Positions 52,790-62,800 of a stretch of 64,000 bases of DNA are shown here, piece after piece. The notes under the pieces are model-generated. The model was not told the DNA's origin and did not search any database. It worked only from the letters and a program-made list of their open reading frames with translations. The stretch lies in the NCBI GenBank assembly GCA_038380795.1, contig CM076274.1, positions 19,996,027 to 20,060,026 of the forward strand, given 5' to 3'. Made by a program: the position numbers and the translations under genes. Source of the stretch: Pyrocephalus nanus (taxonomy: Eukaryota > Chordata > Aves > Passeriformes > Tyrannidae). Numbering within the stretch: position 1 is the first letter of the stretch; each line of letters starts with the position of its first letter.

Positions 52790-53303
52790 CGCCTCTGCCC
52801 GCGCCCCCAAGTCACGCGCCCGCCTGAGGGGCCAAGCACCATTCTGTCCCCTCCCATGAGGGACAGCCCCATGAGTGGGCAGTGAGGATGACGAGGGGTG
52901 GGACAGCCTCAGGTGTGGGCAGTGAGGATGACGAGGGGCGGGACAGCCTCAGGTGTGGGCAGTGAGGATGACAAGGGGCAGGACAGCCTCAGGTGTGGGC
53001 AGTGAGGATGACGAGGGGCGGGCCCTGCTGGGCGGTTATCTGGGGCTTTTGGAGAGGATGCTTTTTTCGATGGAGGTTTTCTGCAGAGGAGCAGTCGATT
53101 CCAAGGAGTCTCTCCAGCGGTGACAGTGGGGGCATCTCACCGTGGCTGGGCCAAGCACCTGAGATACCTGGATCATCGCTCAAGGAAGGGGCCGAGGTAT
53201 GAGCCGTGTGCCGGGGAGCAGTGCAGGACAACAGGTGGGGGCGTGTAGGGGTGCAGGGAGGATGCAGCTCGGACTGGAGGAAGAGCTTGGAGGTTTCTTT
53301 TCT
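52789..53303 (+). repeat. Duplicated module B, copy 2
   Basis: The partner is 21456-21930. It has four 40-bp units (starts 52877, 52917, 52957, 52997) against three in copy 1, which accounts for its greater length. The donor-like ACAG|GTGGGG lies at 53234/53235. Confidence 0.85.
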
Positions 53304-55870
53304 GGATATGAACATGCAAAGCAGGGAGCGAGGTGGAATATAAGCACTCTAGGTGCTCGGGCAGGTGAGCCAGGACTTAGGGGAGGGACTAGCTTTCCTG
53401 AGCACCAAAAGTTCCAATTAATTACCTCTCTCAGGAGCAGTCGAGAGGAGTTTCTACTTTAGGGCTGGGCTACAAAGGAAAGCACCTGAAACTGCTGTGG
53501 GAAACTTACTGCTGTAACCAGACTGTAGTTTCCACTGATATTTTTGCTACTAAAACTAGGGAGTTTTATTTTCTCTGTGCACAAAACCTGCTGGTATTTG
53601 TTAAACTCACTTTCTAACTTATGCATTGCTTGATAAGCACTTGCCTCTTTCCCTTTTCCTAGGGGGATGATTGGTCTTTCCTTGGAAGCAAGAGAATGTC
53701 CTGGTGTGTGTGCTTTTGCCATTGTTTCCCCCCCAGCTTACCTTTGAGCTTTTCTTGGTGCTGCATGTAATTTTTTTTGGCACTGTGGAAAGGGCACAAC
53801 CTGCCATAATATAGACCTGTCTCCTCCTCTATGCAAAAGGATGTGTTTCAGCAAGTGTGATGTTGCCTGGTGCCACCTGCAGAGCTCTCTGGCTGCCAGA
53901 GCCCTCTTTTCCTGTTGCTTTTCTTTTGTGGCTGTAATTGGCAGCTGGATAACTTTAGAAGAGCTGTTAAGTTCCTTGCCTGTGTAAATGCGCTGGTAAT
54001 ACCCAGGAGGGAAATGCTTGAGGCAGTAGTGATAACTGGGCTGTGAGCAGAGTTTCTGGGGGACTAACAATAGCAAGGGGAAGCAAATAGCAAGCACCCA
54101 ACAACTTGGCTGTTTTGAACGCATCAAAGTTTTTTTCCCCATGTTGTTTGGCACAGTGCTGTGAGCAGATGGTTTTGGGGAACAGATTGGGAGGAAATTC
54201 AGTATTGGTTGTATGAGGCCAAAGGTGTCCCTCTGTGCGTGTCTCCTGCTGCAGGAATCCCCCCAGTGGGGCTGCTGTTCCCATTCTTGGCATTGCCATG
54301 GCTGTGCTGCTCTATTCAGATCCAATGGGTGAGTTGGCAGTGCTTGACAGCTCTGTCAGAATGGCGAGGTGGGGGTGCCCATCCTTAGGGTAACCCTTAG
54401 AGAAATGGCCAGGGAAAATGGTCCCTTGTTTGCAAGGAGAGGGGGCTTGCTGTACTTACTAACCAGAACACTCACCTTGGGATGTGCGAGGTAAGGAAAT
54501 CTTGGTTCTGTGTAGGCTTGAGAAAAGGTGTGTAGGTACCTGTGAGTGGTGTCTGCACAGATGAGGAGATAAAGATAATCAGAGTTGCTTTTTTGGGGTA
54601 AAATCTAGGTAACCTAGGGATGGAATGAATATTTTGGGCATAAAATCAGAGGTAAACCATAGGAGACAGAGTGTATATTTTGAGTGTAATGCTTCAGATA
54701 GTCTTTTCCATGGAAAGGGAAGCATGTAGCCCCATGATTGGAGGTGTAAATGACAGATTGTCAGAAGGGAACTGAGGCAGCAGCCAAGCAGCACCAAGTC
54801 CCTCTACACCAAGGTGAATTGTTTGAAGCTGATTAGGTGGTGACTTAGAAAACTGGGGTCTCCAGGCAGAGGTGATCACCAGAGACTCGCAATGTAGCCA
54901 CTCAGAGACCTTCTAAGGGGATGTAAGTATGGTAACAAGTGTTGGGGAATGTCCTGAAGGTGGAACAGGAATGCGGGGAACAAAATGAACCCTCCTGGAA
55001 TGCTGAGCCCTCCCATCAGCTACTACCGAAGTACCTCTGTGTGCACTGTGGGAGCTGATGGCCAGGACCCCCGGTGGGCTGGGATCACTGCAGGGTGTTG
55101 TCAGCAAGGAATGCCTGGCTTCTAAAACTCACCAGCTGAGTCTTAGAGGCTTCTTTGCCAAGCTGCTTTCAGGCAGCCAAATTGGCCCCGGCAGGGACTC
55201 TGTGCCTGCTCTCCCGTGGTTCCCAGGGATCTCTGGGCCTTCACGCCGGCACCGAGATGTTCTCGGGAAGGCCCTCAGATCCCCGGAGCAGTCTGGGACA
55301 CGGGCAAGGTCCCGCTGCATTTCGGGAGCAGATTGGGCCCCCCTGGAGGGACAGTGCTGTTGGTGCACCCCAGGCTCGGGGACACTCGGAGGACTCCGGC
55401 GCGCACCGAAAGGGTTCTTCGGGGAGCTCCTCCGAGTTCCCCAAGCTGGGGAGCTCAAAGCAAAGTCCCTGGAATGGATTCAGGCATTCCTGAGAGTATC
55501 AGAGGTATAGCTGTCCGTCCTGGCCATGCAGCTCTGGAATGGACTTGGAACTGGATTCTAAAAGTGGTGCTCTAACGGCAAAAGGAGTGTGGGATGGAAT
55601 TAAGGAAGGAGTGGTGATGGTACCGTTGGCTGTTTTTTCTTGACTGGATTTGTGAGAGCTGCAGGAGTGCAAGGTGTGGGTTCCAGTCCCCAGCATTTGG
55701 TTTGCACGTGTCCTGGTCAGACACAGGTCCAGCTTCCTCAGCCCTTAACACACCGGAGGGAGAATTAAGGGATGGCACTGTGAAGGTGATTGGTGTGACA
55801 GGGGTTAAACTGGGAAAACACTGGGTAATTCCTCGGTTGGTTAATTTGCAAGCTCCCCTAAACCTTTGCT
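53304..55870. other. Unassigned sequence within the patchwork
   Basis: No gene was recognised. A frame at 55058-55510 is open for 150 codons but has strong shadows in the other frames and no known relatives. CpG content rises at about 55180-55440. Confidence 0.4.
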
Positions 55871-55879
55871 CGGAAGAGA

Positions 55880-56625
55880 TTGGTTGGACAAGTTGAGGCA
55901 GAAATGAACTTGGAAAATGGGGAGATGGAAACTGTAGTTGCTGAAACTAAATGTGTGAGAGCAGCAGCTCTTCTTGTGCAGGAAGTAACTCGCGTCAGCA
56001 GCACCGTCCCAACTGAAGCGGCAGATGCAGTTGTTCCTGTGGTGTGGGCCAGTGGAAAACAGTGTGGCCTATGAAGGGCCAGGTTAGACAGTTGTCAAAC
56101 AGTAGCAGAAGTGACTCTCCAGGTAGCCTAATATAAATATGAGAAGCAAAGTGGTCAAGTAAACCAGTGCATGCTGTGACTGCAGAGGCAGGGATAGGTT
56201 GGGATCCAAAAAACTGGGGTGGAGATGCTTGTGATTTAACTGCTTTAGAGCGTGTTTCAGAGGGTGAAGTGTTTGCTGAAGCACAGCAAATAACAGGAGG
56301 GAAAGGGGAAGGTGACCCCGATGGTTATCCTGTCAGGCCTGATGTGGTGGAGGATTTTACTCAGCCTGAACTTGCTGGTGTTCTGGAGAGGTTTAAAGCA
56401 AAGACCAGGGAGTCTGTGATCTCCTGGGCAGTTGGGCTGCATGAGCTGGGAGCCTCTGGGATCAGATTGGACTGGGCAGACAGGGAGCAGTTTGCCCCGT
56501 GGAGCTGGACTGGGTTTGTTCAGGATGCTTTCGGAGGCAGGGCTGGAGAGGCTCCTTTGTTGGTTGTAGTGGTGGAAGGTTGTCCCAGGAGGGCTGGAGC
56601 CTTTGACCTCCTGCTCCCCCCATGA
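55880..56625 (+). pseudogene. Possible endogenous retrovirus gag relic
   Basis: Two adjoining frames (55880-56074; open from 56143 to 56625 after a frame change) read like old coding sequence. The second has TQPELAGVLERF, then KTRESVISWAVGLHELGA and IRLDWADREQF. This pattern of a Trp-containing helix, a 'Leu-x-x-Gly/Ala' turn and a charged segment recalls the Gag of ERV-L-type avian retroviruses, from memory and at low similarity. No reverse transcriptase, primer-binding site or protease motif was found nearby, and the direct repeats of module C do not have typical LTR ends. A non-viral gene remnant is possible. Confidence 0.3.
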
Positions 56626-56885
56626 GCCCCGATGGGACCGTGCACTCGGCAATGGAGGGCCCCCCATTGCTGAGTCAGCGGTTCCGGGGGCTGGCAGGGA
56701 TGGGATCAGGATGCTGAGCTCCAGCCAAGGCAGGGCAGGAAATGGTGCAGCCACTGCAAGAAGTGAAGGCAGAGTGAGATGAAGGCCAAGCTCCAGCACA
56801 AGGGTGGGTGAGAAAAGCCCATGGCCCTCAGGTGGAGCTTTGAATTCCTTGGAAAAATGGATCTTGTCAAAGGGCTCAGGCCCAT

Positions 56886-57368
56886 GTGGGTGCTGGAGCG
56901 GAGGCCTCTTCAACTCATGGTCAGCCTAAAAAGGTGCAAGGACAGCAAGTTTTGATGATAGAACGAGGTGGCAAACAAGGTGAAGTGGTAAAGAGAAAAG
57001 CTGAGCTTCAGATTGGTCCTGTGCCACAGCAGCCTTGTGGAGTGCTTGTTGCTTTCCCTGACTGTGGAATGGCAGTGGATATTTCCAAGGGCTGCCTTGT
57101 GCTGAGGAACACTGGGGTCAGTTCCCTTTCCCTGGGCAGGGCAGGCAGGGCAAGTTTACCTGCCCCCCTGGAGGGTGGCTGGATGAGACTTGATCACCAA
57201 ATGCAAACAGTAAATAGAGGAGGTCCATTGGTGACCTTTGGGCATCAGGTAGAACAACTCACTGCTCACTCCTGGGGGGATATATTTACAGCATTCTCAC
57301 CATCGGATAGGAAGTTTTTGAAGACTTTATTTCATCCACTAATCATAGTAATTACACTGATTTTATGA
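56886..57368 (+). other. Open frame of unknown nature
   Basis: The 160-codon frame lies between the gag-like relic and the next open frame and includes QPCGVLVAFPDCGMAVDISKG. Competing frames are shorter here, so it may be a coding relic, but I recognise no family. It could belong to the same degraded element. Confidence 0.2.
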
Positions 57369-57726
57369 ACAATAGGGAGTTGTTGTCTATGGCATCTCCT
57401 CCAAGAAGTTGTTTCTTGCATGTGTCTATCCTGACCAGGGATCAAAGGAGCGAAGGGAAAGGATGAGAAGTTCCCCGAGAGTTGCTGCCCAGGGGCTGCT
57501 GCCCCTGAGGAACAGGGTGAAGGCTGTCTGTGCTCAGGTGCCCTGGCTGAAGTGTGCAGTTGGTGTGAGTGTTGCTGGAGAAAGGCAGGCCAGGTGTGTG
57601 CAGCTGTTCCGTGCCCTCCACCCTTGGCCCTGCTGGGGCACCCGGCCAGCGCTCCAGGGGTGGCCAACTTGCAGCTCCCGAGAAGCTGCCCATACCCACA
57701 GCCGGATAGTGCCAGGCCTGGCCTAA

Positions 57727-58374
57727 AGCCGGCTCTGTTGGTCAGAGTCTGGCCAGCAGGAGCCTCTTGTAGCCGCCCCGCAGCCTCCCCTGCAGGTGGA
57801 CGCACCCATAGGAATTGTGGCAGTTCCCGGAGACTGCGGGATCGGCTGCGCCGGGGCTGCCCAGCTGCCCTGTGGGCTGGGGGTGGAGCGTGAGGGGGCC
57901 GTGGGGGAGAGATTTCTGCTTAGCCACAGTTCTGTCTCTCGAGGCAGTCAGGATTTGATACCTTGCTCATTTATCAGATCCCATAAATCTGTATCTGATG
58001 TGTTGGATTGGGTTTGTTTCAACTGTTCCTATTATCCTGTGACTTGTGAGGAGTTGTTTCCTCAAGTGCCTTGCCCGTGGGCACAACAGCAGGTGTGTGC
58101 AGCAGCTGGAGACTGGGCAGGTTTGGGGGCAGTGGTGTCCCAGCTCCCTTTGCTATCCCTGCTGCAGGGTGGGAGCTGCACAGAGCCAGCAGCGTCCAGC
58201 TGGAGGATCCAGGAGGACGCAGCTCTGCTTTTCTGGGAGGTAAGAGGTGGGGGTGCAGGAGCTGGAAGGGGTGTTGTCCAGGCAGAGGGAGGGAAGGAGC
58301 AGAGAGAACTGCAGCCCCCAGCAGCTCGGTCAGTGCTGGATGGACTCGGGGCTGGGAAAGGTCACTCAGTGTGA
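57727..58374 (+). other. Open frame of unknown nature, Cys-rich segment
   Basis: The frame is open from the stop at 57724 to 58374. It includes APIGIVAVPGDCGIGC, the Cys-rich DWVCFNCSYYPVTCEELF and, near 58240, a good splice donor (TTCTGGGAG|GTAAGA). Its last part lies in module C copy 2. No family was recognised; it may be the end of the same decayed element as the two frames before it. Confidence 0.2.
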
Positions 58375-58972
58375 GGGCAGGTGAGAGCCCAGGGTGGCCC
58401 TGGCAGCCCTGGGAACAAGTCCAGTGGGCAAAGGAATGGACCCTGGAGAGCTGGGCAAACAGCTGGAGGAGTTTCAAGGAGAAGCAGGAAACTGGACAAG
58501 TTGCAGCAGCTCCTTTTATGTGTGTGTGTGTGTAGCCAGGTCTAGTGCAGCCACGAGTGAGGTGGGAAATGAACCTCAGGAGTCTGGGAATGAGTCCCAC
58601 AAACTGGTTACAATGGGATTGAGTCTTCCCAAGTGTCTGAAAAGCTTTACTTTAGTTTGACTTTATAAATTGAAAACTGAAGTGATTGTCTAGGTGTTAG
58701 GCCTTGCTGTCGTGTGTCTTTGGTGAGGTGTTGACTCAGTACCTTTCTTGGAGCTGCTGTTTGGTGTCCCTAATTGACCTGTAAGGTCCTGGTTTGTTCC
58801 CTGCTTCTCCCAGCTTGTTCAGGAGATGGAATTCCAGCGCTACAGTATAGATGGCTCATGGTGCTCCCAAAAGGAGCCTTTCTGCCTTCGGGACAAGTTG
58901 TGATGTCACTGGAGCTGTTGGGAGAAGCGGAGGGTCGGCAGTGCCAGGCCTGGAATGCTGCTGCTGTGGCAC
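58282..58972 (+). repeat. Duplicated module C, copy 2
   Basis: The partner is 52087-52789. It carries a (TG)7 run at about 58518-58533 where copy 1 has TGTGTGTTTAG. The left edge follows an acceptor-like GTTGTCCAG, and the donor-like GGGCAG|GTGAGA is conserved. Confidence 0.85.
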
Positions 58973-59850
58973 AGACGCTGCTCCCTGGCAGGTTCTTGGG
59001 TTGGATTCCTTGGCTGCCACTGGGCAAGGCCTGAAAGGGCCTCAGTTGTGTAGGGAACAAAACATGGAATGGGAAAGCAAAGCTGGGGAGGTTCTGGTTT
59101 CAGAAAGGTTCATTGCCTTCTCTTTCTGAAGGGACACTCACCAGGTCCAGCTGTGGTAAGAAGAGCAAGTGGGCTGTGAAGGTTTGGGGCAGTCTGGAAG
59201 CTCCCTTGTGCCCAAAGGATCCTGGCAAGTGCAGCCCTGGAAGAGTCAGGAATAATGAAAAGTGCCTCAGTTCTCATAAAGCTCAGCTTTGTAAGACACG
59301 TCTCAAGACCAGACAAAATCCTCCAGCAGTGAGCTTGGCAGAAAAGGCCTGTGAAGCAAAGCAGCATGAAAATCTAGAACTGCTTGGGGATGGCAGGTGA
59401 AAGCTGGAGCCCTCCCAGGTCAAGGTGTCTGATCCCCACAATCCTCTTTGTGTCCTCTGCCAGAAGCTGCCCTTGGTCATTCTTGTGGTTTGCAGGTTGT
59501 AAAAAGACCCTTGAGATTTGCTTCTGGGAACGGGGATCCATTTCCTGATGGGAGTCCTTGAAATACAAGTGAGTGTGTATGGGAAATGAGGAGGCTCCAG
59601 GAGTGCTGGGGCTGGAGAGTCCACAGTGAGTATGGTTTGAGTGTCCTGATGTCCCTGACCCAATGCTGTGTTGTCATCAAGTCCCTTCATTCTGATTTAA
59701 ATTGTCTTTAAATGTGCTGGAAGTCCAAATTGAAGTAGAAAATGCTTGTGGAAAGCTTAGTGTTCCCAAGGGAATGCTTTAGGGACGTGCAGCTTGTGAA
59801 CTGCAAAATAATTCGGGTTCCCCCAGAAACCTGCTGGGCTGTTTAGGAGG
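58973..59850. other. Unassigned sequence before the minisatellite
   Basis: There is no recognisable gene or repeat. Overlapping frames on both strands have no family resemblance. Confidence 0.45.
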
Positions 59851-62800
59851 TTTTTCTTCCCCCCTTTTTTTCTTCCCCCCTTTTTTTCTTCCCCCCTTTT
59901 TTTCTTCCCCCCTTTTTTTCTTCCCCCCTTTTTTTCTTCCCCCCTTTTTTCTTCCCCCCTTTTTTTCTTCCCCCCTTTTTTTCTTCCACCCCTTTTGCTT
60001 GTCCCCCCTTTTTCTCGTCCCTTTTTTTTCTCGTTCCCCCTTTTCCTCGTCCCCCCTTTTTCTCGTCCCGCCTTTTTCTCGTCCCCCCTTTTTCGCGTCC
60101 CCCCTTTTTCGCGTCCCCCCTTTTTTCGCGTCCCCCCTTTTTCTCGTCCCCCCTTTTTCTCGTCCCCCTTTTTTCTCGTCCCCCTTTTTTCTCGTCCCCC
60201 CTTTTTCGCGTCCCCCTTTTTCGCGTCCCCGCTTTTTCTCGTCCCCCCTTTTTCTCGTCCCCCCTTTTTCTCGTCCATCTTTTTTCTCGTCCCCCCTTAT
60301 TCTCGTCCCCCCTTTTTCTCGTCCCCCATTTTTCTCGTCTCCCCTTTTTCTCGTCTCCCCTTTTTCTCGTCCCCCCTTCTTCTCGTCCCCCCTTCTTCTT
60401 TTCCCCCCTTTTCTCAGCCCCCCTTTTTCTCGTCCCCCCTTTTTCTCAGCCCCCCTTTTTCTCGTCCCCCCTTTTTCTCGTCCCCCCTTTTTCTCGTCCC
60501 CCCTTTTTCTCGGCCCCTATTTTTCTCGTCCCCCCTTCTTCTTTTCCCTCCTTTTCTCGTCCCCCCTTTTCTCGCCCCCCCTTTTCTCGTCCCCCCTTTA
60601 CTCGTCCCCCTTTTCTCGTCCCCCTTCGTCTCGTCCCCCCTTCTTCTTTTCCCCCCTTTTCTCGTCCCCGCTATTCTCGTCCCCCCTTCTTCTTTTCCCC
60701 CCTTTTCTCGTCCCCGCTATTCTCGTCCCCCCTTTTCTCGTCCCCCCTTTTCTTGTCCCCTTTCTTCTCGTCCCCCTTCTTCTCGTCCCCCTTCTTCTCG
60801 TCCCCCCTTTTTCTCGTCCCCCCTTTTTCGCGTCCCCCCTTTTTCGCGTCCCCCCTTTTTCGCGTCCCCACTTTTTCGCGTCCCCCCTTTTTCTCGTCCC
60901 CCCTTCTTCTCCTCCCTCCGTCTTCTTTTCCCTCATTTTCTCGTCCCCCCTTTTTCTCGTCCCCCCTTTTTCTCGTCCCCCCTTTTTCTCGTCCATCTTT
61001 TTTCTCGTCCCCCCTTTTTCTCGTCCCCCCTTTTTCTCGTCCCCCCTTTTTCTCGTACCCCTTTTTCTTGTCCCCCCTTTTTCTCGTCCCTCCTTTTTCT
61101 CGCCCCCCATTTTCTCGTCCCCCGTTTTTCTCTCTCCCCTTTTTCTCGTCCCCCCTTTTTCTCGTCCCCCCTTTTTCTCGTCCCCCCTTTTTCTCGTCCC
61201 CCCTTTTTCTCGTCCCCCCTTTTTCTCGTCCCCCCTTTTTCTCGTCCCCCCTTTTTCTCGGCCCCCCTTTTTCTCGGATCCCTTTTTCTCGTCCCCCCTT
61301 CTTCTTTTCCCCCCTTTTCTCGTCCCCACTTTTCTCGTCCCCCATTTACGCGTCCCCCTTTTCTCGTCCCCCCTTTTCTCGTCCCCCTTCTTCTCGTCCC
61401 CCCTTTTTCGCGTCCCCCCTTTTTTCGCGTCCCCCCTTCTTCTCGTCCCCCCTTCTTCTCGTCCCCCCTTCTTCTCGTCCCCCCTTCTTCTCGTCCCCCC
61501 TTCTTCTTTTCCCCCCTTTTCTCGTCCCCGCTTTTCTCGTCCCCGCTTTTCTCGTCCCCCCTTTTCTCGTCCCCCCTTTTCTCGTCCCCCATTTTCTCGT
61601 CCCCCATTTTCTCGTCCCCCCTTTTCTCGTCCCCCCTTTTCTCGTCCCCCCTTTTCTCGTCCCCCTTCTTCTCGTCCCGCTTCTTCTCGTCCCCCTTCTT
61701 CTCGTCCCCCTTCTTCTCGTCCCCCTTCTTCTCGTCCTTCCTTTTTCTCGTCCCCCCTTTTTCGCGTCCCCCCTTTTTCGCGTCCCACCTTTTCTCGTCC
61801 CCCCTTTTTCGCGTCCCCCCTTTTTCTCGTCCCCCCTTTTTCTTGTCCCCCCTTCTTCTCCTCCCCCCATCTTCTTTTCCCTCATTTTCTCGTCCCCGCT
61901 TTTCCCGTCCCCCCTTTTTCTCGTCCCCCCTTTTCTCGTCCCCCTATCTTCTCGTCCCCCTTCTTCTCGTCCCCCTTCTTCTCGTCCCCCCTTCTTCTTT
62001 TCCCCCCTTTTCTCGTCCCCGCTATTCTCGTCCCCCCTTTTCTCGTCCCCCCTTTTCTTGTCCCCTTTCTTCTCGTCCCCCTTCTTCTCGTCCCCCTTCT
62101 TCTCGTCCTCCCTTTTTCGTGTCCCCCCTTTTTCGCGTCCCCACTTTTTCTCGTCCCTCCTTTTACTCGTCCCCCCTTCTTCTCCTCCCCCCGTCTTCTT
62201 TTCCCTCATTTTCTCGTCCCCCCTTTTTCTCGTCCCCCCTTTTTCTCGTCCCCCCTTTTCTCGTCCCCCTTCTTCTCGTCCCCCTTCTTCTCGTCCCCCT
62301 TCTTCTCGTCCCCCTTCTTTTCGTCCCCCTTCTTCTCGTCCCCCCTTTTTCTCGCCCCCCCTTTTTCTCGCCCCCCCTTTTTCTCGTCCCCCCTTTTTCT
62401 CGTCCCCCCTTTTTCTCGGCCCCCCTTTTTCTCGGCCCCCCTTTTTCTCGGCCCCCTTTTTTCTCGTCCCCCCTTCTTCTTTTCCCTCCTTTTCTCGTCC
62501 CCGCTTTTCTCGTCCCCCCATTTTCTCTTCCCCCCTTTCTCGTCCCCCCTTTTCTCGTCCCCCTTTTCTCGTCCTCCCTTTTCTCGTCCTCCCTTTTCTC
62601 GTCCCCCTTCTTCTCGTCCCCCTTCTTCTCGTCCCCCCTTTTTCGCGTCCCCCCTTTTTCTCGTCCCCCCTTTTTCTCGTCCCTTTTTTTTCTCGTTCCC
62701 CCTTTTCCTCGTCCCCCCTTTTTCTCGTCCCGCCTTTTTCTCGTCCCCCCTTTTTCGCGTCCCCCCTTTTTCGCGTCCCCCCTTTTTTCGCGTCCCCCCT

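Noticed and set aside
53738..54325. 195-codon - strand frame with a hydrophobic stretch
   Set aside because: No family resemblance, no splice or start support, and it overlaps open frames on the other strand; probably chance.
52087..58972. Calling modules C1 and C2 the LTRs of a complete provirus
   Set aside because: The repeat ends lack TG/CA, no target duplication, primer-binding site or polymerase motifs were found, and another duplicated module sits inside. Recorded as direct repeats instead.
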